NCBI GenBank assembly: GCA_022749755.1 | Contig: CM040446.1 | Location: 2,596,966 to 2,660,965 of the forward strand | Direction of reading: 5' to 3' | From: Azadirachta indica | Taxonomy: Eukaryota > Streptophyta > Magnoliopsida > Sapindales > Meliaceae | Length of the DNA stretch: 64,000 nt | Shown here: positions 24,165 through 37,994 of the stretch, in pieces | Position numbering within the stretch: position 1 is the stretch's first letter | How the letters are laid out: each line of letters starts with the position of its first letter | Notes under the pieces: generated by a model | Told to the model about the DNA's origin: nothing | Databases searched by the model: none | Seen by the model: the letters and a program-made list of their open reading frames with translations, nothing else | Made by a program: the position numbers and the translations under genes

Positions 24165-27100
24165 AAGATTTTTTTTGGATATAATTATTATCATGGGGCT
24201 TTGTTTTGTGTGAGAAAATTGTCTATTCTTTTTCATATTTTAATTAGTTATTTATATTTATATTTATTTCACGTATATCTATAACGAAAGAGATGATATG
24301 ATGATGGGGTTTTGGTTTTGGAATTTGAAATTGAAAGCTTTTCACTCGCGTATGTTTCTGCTTCTGCTTTTGCTTTTACCGACTGCTGCTTTTTTATGTT
24401 GCGTTTCTTCACAATCCCTATATAGGAAAGCACTTATGGTATTGCCCTCGTGAATTTTTTGGAAGTTACTTTAATCATATTAGAGGAAGCTCTGCTTTGG
24501 TTATTGCCTGCTATCATCTCTTTATTTTAAATTTTTGTTGCTAAATTTCATATTATTAGTTGTGACCATTCGTAAGGCTACATAATACATGTAATTTCCT
24601 TGTAATCGTTAAATTAAATCCAATTACCTCGTGAAAATATAGATCTTTTTCAGTGCATCATATTAATAATTACATACAATTTATTATATGTTACAATAGC
24701 TAGGTATCTATATATCAAGATTAGTCAAAATATTTTATGTGATTTAATGCCTCGATCGTTATATAAAATTAATCGTTTGAATAGAATTTTAATATCAATT
24801 GCATATTAAGATCGAATTTTCCTATCTTAGCTAAAAATCAAATGGAATCGAATGAGAGAGACCGGAATTATTTTATGACATTCGATATTGCATCTTTTGA
24901 ACATTTATTCTAAAGTAGTAAGATGAAACGAGACTGTTGTATCTTTGTCGACATTAGTATTGTCTTTCACAGGAATAGAAAAAGAATATATACACACGCA
25001 TTGAAATCTAAAATGATTAAAGCTTGATAGATGATTTAGGCTTGGGAACCGACCAAGAACCAAGCATTGATGAGTGGGTTCACTTTTGAGAATAAAGTTG
25101 AGAGAGAGGTTCTTGCAGTGATAAAAGCAAATGCAATGAAAACCAATCATATAAAAAGATACTACACACAAATTGATGAAGATAACAGAAAGAAAAAGAA
25201 GAGACATTGAATGTGAATAAGTGATGAAGGAAAGGCTAAACCTATAGAGAACAAAGTGGGCCTTATGAAGAACGTGGTTAAAGCCAATTATGTGACAATA
25301 AAAACTAGGCAGCAGTGACAAAAAGAAAGAAACAAAAATAAATATTGAAAAAAACAACAATTAATTTATTAATTAAATAAATTAAAAAAAAAAAAGAGAA
25401 AACATAATTTACCGAGCTGCAAAACAAGAATTTCTTTCCTTTTCATCTACAATATCTTTGCTGGGTTGGATAAAAGAGGCACAATGAGTTGTGTGCCCTT
25501 CTTGCGCTTGGAACATAGATTATGCTTTACAAAGTAATTAAAAATTGCATATTATTATTATTATCCGAAGAGCATATTTATATATATACACACACATGAC
25601 ATCTCTAGTTGCCCACTTGAATTTTCTTCACTAACAATTATTAAAGAAATTGTGAATTTTATAAAAATATCACTCTCATTTTTTTTACGAATAATTTTGT
25701 TGAAAGTATTTTTATTCAGTCACACCCTTTATTTAAAAATATTTGATGAAATATTAAAAAAAAATATATTTCTGTGTATTTTTTTTTCAAAATTCCACTA
25801 TGAATGCTTTTCTAATAAATATTTTTTAATAAATTTCTTTGTATAAAAGTACTCAGTGGTTGGTTTATTATTCTCTATATTTTTTTAATAAATTATTATT
25901 ATTTTTAATTTTACAAAATATTTTTTTCTCTATATTTTAGTTAAATATACTATAAATTTCATTCGAATATCTACAAGTTCTTTAACAGTTTAGAAGTTTT
26001 TTTAGTAGTACTTAAAACAAGCATTCTAGAAACACTTCGGAATATGAACAAAGAATCCAGTAAGAGATAAACCAAAATTTAGAATAAATTTACTAAATTA
26101 AAATAAGCATTGATAAACATCATGTCTATTCATGTCTTAAAGACTTAAAAGGATGTATCAAATGATCAGTTTTTTTAATCTATAAATTTAATATTAATTA
26201 AAAAAGAGAATTAGGCCCTACATAATCAGGATTTTCCTGAAAAAAGTTGTAGTTCTCATTGCAGCCTTTTGCATATTCTATGAAAGTCTATGAAAGAAAG
26301 AGAGAGCCTGAAGCGGCACAACAACATCTTTGCATGTTCTTATAATCCAACACAAGCTTCTTTAATCATTTCATTAATTTATCACTTAATTAATTAATGT
26401 AATCCACTTTCTTTTTGTGCCCACCAATTTTCTCATTTCAAATGTACCCAACTTTATCCTCCTAATTAACTTTAAAATAACAGATAAATTTTTGATGTAA
26501 CCAATAAATTATAATAATCTATAATGTTTCATGAAGGAATTAATTATTAACTGTTTAAACTAACCTAAATTAACTCATGAACATGATGTTATGCTCCCAC
26601 GGCTTACAATAATGATGCACACAAACTCATATGTCTTCAATATATTTTTATTCGATTAATTTTATAATATAAATTAATTTTTTTCAAAAAAATAATTTCT
26701 GAACTATTACTCGTGGCTCCCATCAATATCTTGAGTGTTGAGGGCCAAATCTGCAGTTCAGGCAGAGCATATATGCTTACACTGCAACAACAGCAACAAC
26801 TCCAAGTAATCAAGAAATCATATACATATAAAATTATATATTTCTTTTCAATCACTTCAAGATAACACATATTTCCCTTTTAAAAAATCCCAATAAAAAT
26901 TAAAAAAAAAAGAAATAAGTTAAAAAAATTGTAAAATTTCAGAGAAATGGGTAGTCATGATTAATAAGCAATGGGCGCTATGAAAACAGTAAGGCAAGCA
27001 TAGGAGGGGGGGTGCAAAACAAGAAATGAGGATGAATTGATATTATTATATTTGATTCATTCTCTTTCAACAGTCTACAATTAAACCAAACAAGCCAATA

Positions 27101-27670
27101 ACATAAATACATTACAGTGGTCGTAGTTTTGTTTCCGTTTAATTTCCTCCAATTCTGTCCGGTTAGTACATTACAGTACTTACCCGGCCCACTCTCCCTC
27201 GGTCTCTGCACTCTCACCTGACAGTCCGTATCACCGCTGCTGCATTTTTCTCTCTCTCCCCTCCAAGTCTTCTTTATTATACATAATAACATATAAATAA
27301 ACAAATTTCATCACTCTAAGATACTTTTAATTATCAAAATTTACAATTTAATTTTGTAATAATAGAAATAAAAAATAATACATGATATTTAATCAAAATT
27401 ATTAAGATATTTATATGAACGAATTTTAGTTTAGGTAGGTAGCGAACCGTAGTGGTTGTGATTATTTTTGGATAAAAATGAAAGACTTGTAACGTAACAT
27501 GTTACAATCATAATATGTAAATAAATTTGTATTATTATAATTTTATATTTCATGTTCCAAATGATGCCTTTCACTAACATTATTGCACTGATTAATATTA
27601 TAATATGACCTAAAATCGTCTAGATAGGTGTAACTAACATATAATATACAAAAGTTTTTAAGTTTATAAT
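24165..27670. other. AT-rich intergenic DNA, no gene seen
   Basis: The longest frame (24905-25360, -, 151 codons) is hydrophobic, AT-driven and matches nothing. Around 27080-27270 the sequence is GC-richer but no family is recognisable. I see no RNA gene signature. Confidence 0.45.
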
Positions 27671-27994
27671 AATAAATAGGAGTAATTGCATACTACTCCT
27701 TTGCATTTTGATAATATTCAAATTATGTCATTATCTTTAAAAATATTCATCCTGACCCCAGGTTATTAGCATAATTCAGCACTTTTGAATGGTGACAAAT
27801 ACCATTTTACCCTTATACTTTGGATATATATTCCGTATTTACGTATAAAAAAGAGTAATTTACTCCCCTTATGTTTGTATCCAAGGAGATGATCTACTAG
27901 TTTGGGGGGTCGTATGAATAGTTTTAAAATATTAGTTGTAATATAAATATTATCAAAATATAAGAAGGGTAACATGAAATTAACCCTAATAAAT
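27671..27994. mobile_element. MITE with 7-bp target duplication
   Basis: A 310-bp element (27678-27987) is flanked by AATAAAT at 27671-27677 and 27988-27994. The ends form a long imperfect inverted repeat of about 90 bases: AGGAGTAATT on the left, AGGGTTAATT in reverse on the right, both followed inward by ATTTTGATAATATT and ATTCAT. It is non-coding, and its wording differs from the 10444/19958 family. Confidence 0.7.
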
Positions 27995-28206
27995 ATAAAA
28001 ATTATGTTATTACATAACTATATGTTGTAGTATAAAAATTTTGTACTATGACGTTCAGACATTCACATAAATCTCACTGCACATGTAACTATTGTGATTT
28101 GTATGATAATATTATTATTCTTATAATAATAATTATTATTCTTCAAAGTTGCTGGTATGGTTTTGAAAAGGTGGTGTGGAGAGTGGATCAGCGCCAGCAG
28201 CTGACT

Positions 28207-28210
28207 GAAA

Positions 28211-28246
<36 letters not shown>

Positions 28247-28247
28247 G
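28207..28247 (+). repeat. (GAAA)n in the receptor-kinase leader
   Basis: About ten GAAA tetramers lie 220 bases before the kinase ATG, probably within its 5' untranslated region. Confidence 0.9.
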
Positions 28248-28466
28248 AGTGTGGAAAACCCAAGAAAGAGAAAAACAAAACAACGCATAGAAAAAGAAGT
28301 GAAAGAGAGACATAATTTTGCCTCGCAGTTCAGTTTCATGTTCTGTTTCTGAAGTCAAGTATTTATTTTTATTTGTTTTTGGGTTCTTCATGTCTTCATG
28401 ATCAGAAAAAACCACCAGCTATAGTATAGCATATAGCTAAAGCTTTACTATAGCTTTCTATAAACC

Positions 28467-31400
28467 ATGGCTATCTCCAAGCTCTTTCTTCTCTTCTTCT
28501 ACTCCATTTCCTGTTTTTCTCTTTGTACTCTCTCTTATGAGCCTAGAAACCATGAAGGTAAATTCTTTTTCTTCTTTTGTTTCTTCTTCTTTGCTTTTGG
28601 TAATTATGTGTAATATTTGCTACATGGGGTTGGTTTTTTTATTTTAGTGGAAGCTTTGGTGAGTATAAAGAGAGCGTTGAATGATCCACATGGAGTTTTA
28701 AACAACTGGGATGAAGATTCTGTGGATCCCTGCAGTTGGGCTATGATCACTTGTTCATCCGAAAATCTTGTTATAGGCCTGTGAGTTTCTTTTTTCTTTT
28801 TCTTTTTTTCATTTGGTTGTTTTCAATGTTAAGCTTTACAGAAACTGAAAAAATCAGTGTCATTTCTGGGTTTTTGCAGGGGAGCTCCAAGCCAGTCTCT
28901 GTCTGGAACATTATCTGGAACAATAGGAAATCTCACCAATCTTCGTCAAGTGTAAGAAAACTTGTCATATTTTGCTTCTGTTTTTTGGCAGCCATTTTTG
29001 GTTTAAATGTTTTGAAGAAGGTAAAGTGGAGAAAATAAATAAATTGTAGGTCTGAATTTTTCTTTTGTTCTGATCTCTGTTTCCTTGGCAAGCTTTTAGT
29101 TTGAAAACTCAGAATTCCATTTATATAATATGTTTCTTTGATACTTATTGCTTTATTTTTTTCATTTTTGTTGCTGGGAATCTGAAGGTTACTGCAGAAC
29201 AACAATATTTCTGGAGAAATCCCACCTGAGCTTGGCGCTCTTCCAAAACTTCAAACTTTGGATCTCTCTAACAACAGACTCTCTGGTGTAATCCCAACCT
29301 CTCTTGGTCAACTGAATAGTCTCCAATATTTGTAAGTACTTTCAGTATCTGTAAAAAATGAAAACAGAAAATGAAGTTCTGTTATTTGATGGTTTTGGTT
29401 TTGGTTTTGGAAATAGAAACTCAACTCATTTTAGCCATTAATTTAATATTCTTGTTAAGCAGACAAATGGGTTTTGATATATTTGTTTAAGTAATAATGT
29501 TATGTGTTCTGTATTTGTTTTGTCATGTAATGGGAGTAGAAGGCTGAACAACAATAGCCTGAGTGGACCTTTCCCTGTCTCTTTAGCCAAAATCCCTCAG
29601 CTTGCTTTCTTGTGAGTATGGGTTTTGTTTGTTTCAGTGTCTTGAAAATCGAAATAACCAGCTATGAGTTGAAATTTTCTGATTTGGAAACATTATTATT
29701 GTTCATCAAGAGTTTTACTTAATGAATTTTTTTGTTTTTTACTTTGATGATTTTAGGGATTTGTCTTATAACAACCTCAGTGGACCAGTTCCCAAGTTTC
29801 CAGCTAGAACTTTCAAGTATGATCTCTTACCAAAAACTCTCTCGAATTTTTCTATTTATTTGTTTTTATATATTCTGATTTTGCTTTTCGCTTTCCTGAT
29901 GTTCGATCATGTTTTTAGTGTTGTGGGCAACCCGTTGATTTGTGGAAGCAGTTCAACTGATGTATGCTCTGGATCAGCCAATACTGTTCCTCTTTCCTTC
30001 TCTCTAAATTCACCACCTGGTAACTTTCATAACATAAATCTCTTTAATCAATTTAGACCTCTTTATTTTTTTTTTGTTTATTTAAAATACTTCTATTTTT
30101 CCCTCAGGGAAACAGAAATCGAAGAAGTTAGCAGTTGCTCTTGGGGTCAGCCTCAGTGTTGCCTCTCTCATACTGATTGCATTTGGACTCCTTTGGTACA
30201 GAAAGCAACAGAAGAAGCTAACAATCCTTAACATCAGTGGTCAGTAACTACACCGCAATTTTGCATTTCATAATGTTAATGAAAAACCATATTAACCAGT
30301 TGAAATCTCAAATGGGGTGTCTAATTTTTATTGCAGACAGACAGGAAGAAGGACTAATCAGCTTAGGTAATCTAAGAAACTTCACTTTCAGAGAGCTCCA
30401 ACAAGCCACAGACAACTTTAGCTCCAAAAACATACTTGGCGCCGGGGGTTTTGGCAATGTATACAAGGGAAGGCTAGGAGATGGGACGACGTTAGCTGTC
30501 AAACGGCTGAAGGATGTGGCTGGAACATTTGGAGAATCACAGTTTCGGACTGAATTAGAGATGATCAGCTTGGCGGTTCACCGAAACCTGCTTCGGTTAA
30601 TTGGCTATTGTGCCACTCCTACTGAGAGGCTTTTGGTCTATCCATATATGTCTAATGGCAGTGTGGCTTCTAGGCTCAGAGGTTTGTGCTTGATTTCCTT
30701 ACTGAACATTTTGGTACTCACTTGCATTGTGAAATAATTTCGTGTTTTGTTTTTGTTCCAACTACTTTTGTGGCACTAACCACCAAACTGGTACTCATCC
30801 AACTAAGATTTGATCTTGATATGGACCACTATTTCTTGTTGGTTGGGACCATTATTAGAAAAGATCATGGTTTCTTGGTGTTTGCTTTTTCCACTTTACT
30901 CTTGACTTCCATCTTGAAATTTTCCAATTCCGGAATTGTAGGTGGATGTGGTTTGGTAAACACTGAAATTGGACCTTTCTCTTTTTCAAGAAACTTTTTG
31001 CTGGTATTGAATTTGATTTAGGAAACAATATCAGTAATTGAGTCAAACGTTTGACAATCATACAATTCATGTTATCTTTCCTATTTTTTCTTTTGGTCAT
31101 ACTGTTCCCTTAGACTATGTTAAATCCTGTTACTGTTGAAAATCACTCTCATATAATTACATACTTATTGATGAATAGTTCTATTGTGTGCCAAAAATTA
31201 CAAGCTAATGTGGAAACAATTGCATTTTGTTGAAATTTTGGTTTTAGCATTAATAAGTGCATGAAGCCAACAATGAAGTTCAGTGACCCTCTAATTTCAT
31301 GCATTGGTTCCCACAGCAAAACCGGCACTAGATTGGAACACTCGGAAGAGGATAGCAATTGGAGCTGCAAGGGGTTTGCTGTATCTACATGAGCAATGTG

Positions 31401-32273
31401 ATCCAAAGATAATACACAGAGATGTGAAGGCTGCTAATGTACTTCTGGATGATTTCTGTGAGGCTGTTGTTGGTGACTTTGGCCTTGCAAAGCTTCTTGA
31501 TCATGCTGACTCTCATGTGACTACTGCTGTCCGTGGCACTGTTGGTCACATAGCACCTGAGTACCTCTCCACTGGCCAATCATCTGAGAAAACTGATGTG
31601 TTTGGATTTGGCATTCTCTTGCTGGAGCTGATTACTGGAATGAGAGCTCTTGAGTTTGGCAAGACAATTAATCAGAAAGGAGCTATGCTTGAGTGGGTAA
31701 GTTTATGCTGCAACTACTACAAAGAAATCAACTGAATATAATTTTTAGTTTTCCATGTTTGTTATAGTAGGAAAGCCTAGGCTAACTTGGTCTTCAGTAA
31801 ATATAGGCTGAATTAGAAAAAAAAATAACAAACAGTATGCTAACATAGTAAATTAAAAATCTTGCCAACAGGTGAAGAAAATTCAGCAGGAAAAGAAAGT
31901 GGAAGTGTTGGTGGACAGAGAGCTGGGTAGCAACTATGACAGAATTGAGGTAGGGGAGATGCTTCAAGTGGCATTGCTATGCACTCAGTACCTTCCAGCC
32001 CACCGCCCCAAAATGTCTGAGGTAGTCCGAATGCTTGAAGGTGATGGCCTAGCCGAGAAATGGGCAGCATCACACAATCATATAAATCCCACCATGAACG
32101 TATATTCTGCCAACAATGCTACCAAAAGCGCCTCTCACCCCACCACAGCGCAAAAACACGGTCATCATGATGAGATGCATGATCAATCAAGCATGTTTGG
32201 GACGGCAATGGATGAGGATGATGATGACCATTCTTTGGATTCCTATGCCATGGAACTCTCTGGTCCAAGATAG
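28467..32273 (+). CDS. SARK: LRR receptor-like kinase, SARK type (LRR-II clade)
   Basis: A plasma-membrane receptor Ser/Thr kinase, nearest by memory to Arabidopsis At4g30520/At2g23950. There are 11 exons: 28467-28557, 28648-28780, 28880-28951, 29188-29331, 29540-29611, 29757-29816, 29919-30019, 30108-30239, 30337-30681, 31317-31696 and 31872-32273. All sites are GT-AG and the total is 643 residues in frame. The order is signal peptide (1-24), SYEPRN, an LRR N-cap ending [10 protein letters not shown], about five LRRs encoded by 72/144-base exons, a short Pro/Ser spacer, a membrane segment (about 232-254), and the kinase. Kinase landmarks are the glycine loop GAGGFGNV (303-310), Lys324, HRD (417-419, RD-type) and DFG (437-439). 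The activation loop reads [13 protein letters not shown], the segment in which the related NIK1 is phosphorylated. The C-terminus ends AMELSGPR, typical of the clade. It is intact. The SARK and NIK/SERK names overlap historically, so the symbol reflects the closest type. Confidence 0.93.
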
Positions 32274-33302
32274 ACAACAAAAAAAATGATAACATAAGAA
32301 GAAAAGCATAGAGGTTAATTCTTTCCTTAAATTCTTTACAAGCCAAAAAGATAGGTTTAGTATTTCTGTTATTAGACATCAAAATTTCATGCTTTCTGGG
32401 CCTACTGCTGTAATGTAAATATTTCATTTGGAAAATGTTACCAAATGGAACGGAAAAATGTCTGTTTGGGTTTGTACAGGGTGGAATAGGACTACAGAAA
32501 AAAGTAAAAAAAAAAAAAAAAAAAGAAGAAAAAGGAAATCATGAGATGCCCTGCCCCCAAGTGAGAGACAGAGAGTCCTATTCACAGACTGATTTGAGGT
32601 GTTTTGACTGAAAGGTGGTATGAAATTTGAGCTGTTTTGAAGCTGTGTAAACTGTGAAATTGCGTTGTCAAAGTATGTGAGCTGTTAAAGGTCGTTTTCT
32701 TGGCTGCTTTTTGCAGTGTCACGCGCCTTGTTTACGGTCAGTTTGTTTCTCTCTTGGTCTTTCAATCCTTTCAATCTCTGCATTACTGTCACCATTTACC
32801 TTGACCTCTTTACCGAATTGTCGAGAACAATCGCTTTGCTTTTCCACGTCAAATATGTTCATCATCAACTGAGTGGGCTGCGTAAAAATGGCCTTATTGA
32901 AGAAGGTTATGAGTTAATGAACCATATTTAAAAGAATTGGGTTGGAAAACTATAAAACTTACCGGCCAAAACTAATCAATTTGAAATCATGATTGGAAAA
33001 ATGCAAGAAAAGTTTTGGTTAAGCTATAAATTTTGGTTAGGCTACGACAATGTGCTTACAAATAAAGTTTCATATTATAAGGTTTCTCCTTGCTCTTAAG
33101 AATCATTAAGTTTTTATGGGTTAGTAAATTTCAGGCACATAAAAACTCCCATTGTCGTTCTGCTTTATTTTCACAAATGTAGCATTTTAAACTGTAAACC
33201 AAAGAGTTTATGAAGTATTTTTTTTTTTGTCAATATAAAGAAAACACATGTACACTGTCAATGGGTTGAATATTAAACCCCTAAGAAAATTTCCCCGTCT
33301 TG
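32274..33302. other. 3' flank of the kinase gene and intergenic gap
   Basis: The kinase 3' untranslated region probably ends before the poly-A run at about 32507-32524. No other gene is seen before the convergent F-box gene ending at 33303. Confidence 0.55.
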
Positions 33303-35455
33303 TTAGAATTTAATGTCAAGAACACCTTCAGGTGACTTAGACCTTAGCATCTGGAAACAATCTTCCAGTACTTCCTTTGACAGAGTGCGGGAAATTTCAA
33401 CAATCATTTTCTCAAGCACAATTGCATTTTCTTGCAAGTAGAGCACAAATTCAAGATCAGCTTCGCGCCCAGCAAACCCATGTAACTCCACCACCTTGAG
33501 GTGTTGATGAGTGTACTTTGGAAACAGATGTCTGCTTTTTCCTATCCTACGGCGACGATCCTCTAACTGCAACAATGGAAAGCAAGCTCCGCATTATGTG
33601 TAACAGCATCAGGCATTAGAGAAATCCAATACAATATACAGAGCAACTTTGTCTTGCATGCTCCCTAGCTTTGTTAGGTACTAAACAAACTGCTAGCTGA
33701 TTAAATACAAGGATTCCTCAGCAAGAAAATGTAGAAAATAAAATGATCATGGTGCATATGAAAAGATCATCCGCATAAACAACTGTTATTAAACAATAAG
33801 TTGAGCATTCAATTTGGATCATCGTTGGTGCAGCTCTGAAATATCTGCTCAGTCTTGACATATATTGCAATAATCTTCATGTTGTTCACAGAGAGAGAGA
33901 GAGAGAGAGAGAGAAGTTTGTTATCAAAATGGGAGTACAAATCTTACTAACTGCATTACTTTTAACATATATGATCTTTCAGTAATGTTACATAACCCTT
34001 GGAGAATATTATGATGATTATAGTTGCATGATCAAATATTCAAGTGCTGAAGCGCAAAATATTAGTTAAGTAGATGATGCCTTACAAATGTTTAGCAAAG
34101 AAAAAAGAGGACTATACTCAAAATATTTTTTGAAATCTACAAGTTACATATTAAAACTTACTGCTATAACCATCTCTTCCCTCCCAAACTTTTCAAGCAA
34201 CATATTAAAACATTTACCTGCAGTATAAGCTTTTGCAGAAAGGGACATGCCTTCATTATGCAAGTCAAACCAAGTATGCTTTGACGATTAGGTTTAGTAA
34301 CTGTAAGTTTTAACTGCATTAACTTGGGTAATTCACGCTGTGAGATTTGCCTATATACCTGAAAAATAGGAAAAAAAATTGTAAGACAGTAAATTTTTAT
34401 TAAAATATGCACACATCCTTAAATACTAACCTCATTAAGGTCTTCCAGCTCAAGAGTATTCAGCTGAGGAAGATAGCTTATTATAGGGGCAATAACGTTC
34501 CTCATTCGAATCTGATACAACCAATGAAACTCTCTACGAATGCATACATCAACAAGTTGGGGAACACTCCCCACATGTAATTTGATTTCTCGCCCAAAAT
34601 ATTTAAATGACTGCAGGCCTGGGGCAGAAATTTCAATTTCTTCAATGTTGTAACAAGACTGAACATCAAGGTACTTCAACTGAATTGACGAACCAACAAC
34701 CTTTAAGCTAACTAGCTTTGAAGAATTAGCAACACATAATCGATCAAGAAGCAGACAATTGTGTATAAAATGCTCAAGAATCTCTCCAGTGACATTCACA
34801 GCATTGAAGCTAAGGGATCTGAGGGACTTAATACAAGATAAACCTTGGCCACTTTTAAGGCTATTATAATACTTTTGAGGAAATGTATAATAATGATCAT
34901 ACCTTCCAGGCCACAAATCCAACTCAAAGTGTTGAACTCTTTTTGCCATTGCTTCCTGAATCCAATTAGTAATCTCACTGCTATCTGAACAACACAGATT
35001 GAAGCTTACTCTAAACTCATCAAGGTTTGAAACCCTATTCATTTTTAAGATTCTATTAACCCATTTAATGTACTTAGACTTATCTTCCCATGTTGGGTGG
35101 GTATTTCTTAGTGGGTTTGAATGTTTTCTCCCATCAAAGGTAAGAGAAGAAGTAGAAGTCCACAAATATTTCCATCTATTGGAAAGAACACTAGTTCTTA
35201 CTGCCTCCTCAAGTGTTAATCGAGAAATAATATTAATAAGAATATCATCTGGGAGTCCACTGAGCCCTTCCTCTAAAATATCATCCTGCTTATCGTCAAA
35301 TTAAAAAAAAAAAAATCATTCAAATATCATAATCAACATAACAGCAACAGAAAATAACAACCACGCATTAGAACAATTAATAAATTATGAAAAAAAAAAA
35401 ACAAGATTTCCATGGTTAATCTCAGCTAATATACCTTAAACCGCGCCCTCTTCAT
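33303..35455 (-). CDS. F-box/LRR/FBD protein (cluster locus A, intact)
   Basis: A predicted substrate adaptor of an SCF ubiquitin ligase: the F-box binds SKP1, and the LRR and FBD parts presumably select the target, which is unknown. There are four exons: 35435-35455 (MKRARFK), 34431-35288 (the start could be three bases later), 34218-34358 and 33303-33566, giving about 427 residues with no break. The F-box reads LPDDILINIISRLTLEEA then VLSNRWKYLWT. LRR-type segments follow, including SLRSLSFNAVNVTGEILEHF and GSSIQLKYLDV. Exon 3 is 141 bases (RELPKL ... MKACPFLQKLIL). The last exon is the FBD region (HLKVVELHGF ... AIVLEKMIVE) ending EGVLDIKF. It is the most distal copy in the cluster and has its own first exon. 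Confidence 0.85.
33889..33913. repeat. (GA)n microsatellite in intron 3 of locus A
   Basis: Twelve or so GA dinucleotides lie inside the last intron of the F-box gene at 33303-35455. Confidence 0.9.
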
Positions 35456-36530
35456 CTTCTCAACTCTGCAATTGCACAAAACAATTCTGCAAGTAGACTG
35501 TAAAGGCTTAGAGTTAAATAGATTTTTTTTTTCTATCTTTACTTTTTGATCGTAACCTTTTGATTGGTTCGGCTATAATTTACTTTAATTAATTTATTAT
35601 TTTGAGAAGTTTATTCCCACTGAAGAACTCCGGAAGATTTGTTTTGCGTGCGAAACCCAGGTGCCCACTTCGACGTCGTTTTATTCAACCTTCTGAGAAA
35701 TTTTAAGAGTAACGAAATAAACCCTAAAATCACTAAAAGACATTTTAGTATTTAAGATTTAATTTATTAGATTCCTATAAGACAAAGTTATAGCAGACCT
35801 GTTGTATGTATTGCTCAAAAAGAAATTTATAATTAATTTGAAATAGAATCACCAATGAATTGTGTTGGGATTTATAGCTTACTTTTCCTGAATGTATCAT
35901 ATAAATCATATAATGGTTGTGTGGTAATATAACTCTTTTGGTAATAATATATTATACATATATAACTTTGAACAATGTTTTGTATAAATAGAGAAATATA
36001 ATAACAATTATAGTGTAATTTTTGTCAAAATAGACGTTATAAATAACGAATTGAGATCTTTGTATATATTTTTAAAATTAATAAGAATAATTAATTTAGT
36101 AAGTGTCATAGGGTAAAAATAAGTTAGACATTTGGTGGTATGTAAGTTTACGAATCTCCAACAAGCACTTATGAGACGATCCACTAATGTTAAAAGGATA
36201 TTCACATGAAAGGTGTGACGTGATCTATAACTAATAGTTTATATAAGAAATGTCAAAAGAGTGGTCCCTATTCTAAAATAATATCTAATATTAAGGGATT
36301 TAGTCTAAAAAAAGAATAAAAGTTTTCCTATGTTTTCAGATCACTTGAGAGACCACCTAATGCCTTCAGAACAACAACACCAAATAACCGCCTGAGTAAA
36401 GGAGATATTTTAATTCATAGGAAATTGAGGGTGGACCCTAATTGACACTGTCAATATTTGGAAGACAATTTCTTCTTCGAATCAAATCATGTCAAGTGAC
36501 ATGTAATGTAGGATAGAGTCATGAAGACCA
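35456..36530. other. Intergenic DNA upstream of locus A
   Basis: This contains the promoter side of locus A (about 35456-35560) and then AT-rich DNA without a gene. TGTTGGGATTTATAGC near 35864 looks like the start of an LTR but has no matching end. Confidence 0.4.
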
Positions 36531-36539
36531 ATCCTAACT

Positions 36540-37260
36540 CACCGTCCTTAATTTTGACTTCAAGTTAAGGTTTCAAAACATAGGAAGAGGAAAGGTGAAA
36601 AAATTAGAGCAACACTCTCCAACTAATCATAAGCTTAGAAAGGTATGGTATATATGAGCATTTATCTCAAGGTAGGACAATTTCACTTGGTCTTTTGCTC
36701 ATTTTCAATCTCTTTCTCACTACAAGCTTATCACACTTTCTCTCTCTAGAAAGGAAAAAAGTTTTGTTTTGTTCATAGGTTCCTTGAGGCAACCTAAAAC
36801 ACACATTGATATGATCTTTTTGAAGGTTTGGTCACCATTTTTGTCTTCTACAAAGGCATCATTTTACTCCTTTTCATGTCTTTTGAGTGCTACTTAGTTT
36901 ACTTACCCTCTACTATATGAATCCTTCTTGTATTCTCCACTTTTGAGCTATAAATATTGAGTCTTAAATTTCCTCTCTCAATGCACTCACTTAAGCGTTG
37001 GGGTGAATTTGTCCCTCTTTTGATCGTTTTCTTTACTATAGGCGAGTTTGTCTACCTCGAGTCCAAGGTCAATAAGGATATAAGGTGAGGAAGGTTTGTG
37101 ACAGTTTGACTTGTGACTTTGTGAAGCGTGAAAAATGACTTCGGGGACCTTTTTAGGGTCGGGATAAGTTTTGAACGGTACTAAACGGCAAGCTCGGACT
37201 GTTGATTGAACATTCACCTCCAACTTAAATACTAAAGCACTTAATATTTCATCTTACTAA
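36540..37260 (+). mobile_element. Probable solo LTR or LTR fragment (Gypsy-like)
   Basis: The sequence has the layout of a plant Gypsy LTR. Pyrimidine-rich DNA is followed by the TATA-type signal GCTATAAATATTGAGTC near 36947. About 45 bases later comes the family-typical wording CACTCACTTAAGCGTTGGGG, which in Tat/Athila-like LTRs lies shortly after the transcription start. No gag-pol or primer-binding site is present. The boundaries are approximate, and the classification rests on remembered LTR wording. Confidence 0.4.
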
Positions 37261-37994
37261 AGTTGAATATTTTATCGCATCATCAGTAGATTATCCTTTT
37301 AGAGACTAAAATGTCTTCTACTCTCAAATAAATTCATAGTTTAACACTAAATGATATTACAATTTAATTAATTTATAAGAAGTTCAGGACCTATTTGGTA
37401 TTAACGAATAAGTTATATCCTATCTCGTAATATTATAAAATCAGGGACCTTGATATTCTTATCCCACAAAACTCTGCACTGCAGTAATTTTCATAGAAAG
37501 CCTCACATTTGGATTAAATTTTGAAAGATTATGTAAATAAGGTGAGGATCACATAAAATTGTAACATCAATCCAATGGTGTATAGTGCTACCAAGAAGGT
37601 AATAAAACCACAACCCTATGTCCTTTTAAAGAATACTATTAGATGATATTAAGAAAAAAAATTATAATATTAGATTATATTGACGAATAATATTTTAAAA
37701 AATTTTAATATACAAAAATCTTTTTAATGTTCAATTATAATATTGCTTATTTCTCTAATGTAACAGCTTGAAGATGAATGGTAGATGGACGATTGAATAC
37801 ATGGTAACGTATTCTAATATTCAAGAATAACCTTATTTTCCCAGAAAATATGCACTTTAGTGGTGTTCAACTATCCGAACTCGTGGAACAAATTATAGAA
37901 CTAATGACAAACGATTATACAATACTATGGATCAAAGCCCTGCGTGAGAAAATTCTAATGTGTTTAATTAGTTTGAAATATCACCCAAAGAACA

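Noticed and set aside
23821..24236. Lysine-rich minus-strand open frames
   Set aside because: They arise from a 60-bp tandem duplication with pyrimidine runs, not from a gene.
24905..25360. 151-codon hydrophobic open frame on the minus strand
   Set aside because: AT-driven composition, no domain, no start context or splice support.
35864..36000. TGTTGGGATTTATAGC as the start of a Copia LTR
   Set aside because: No matching CA end, target duplication or second LTR could be found.
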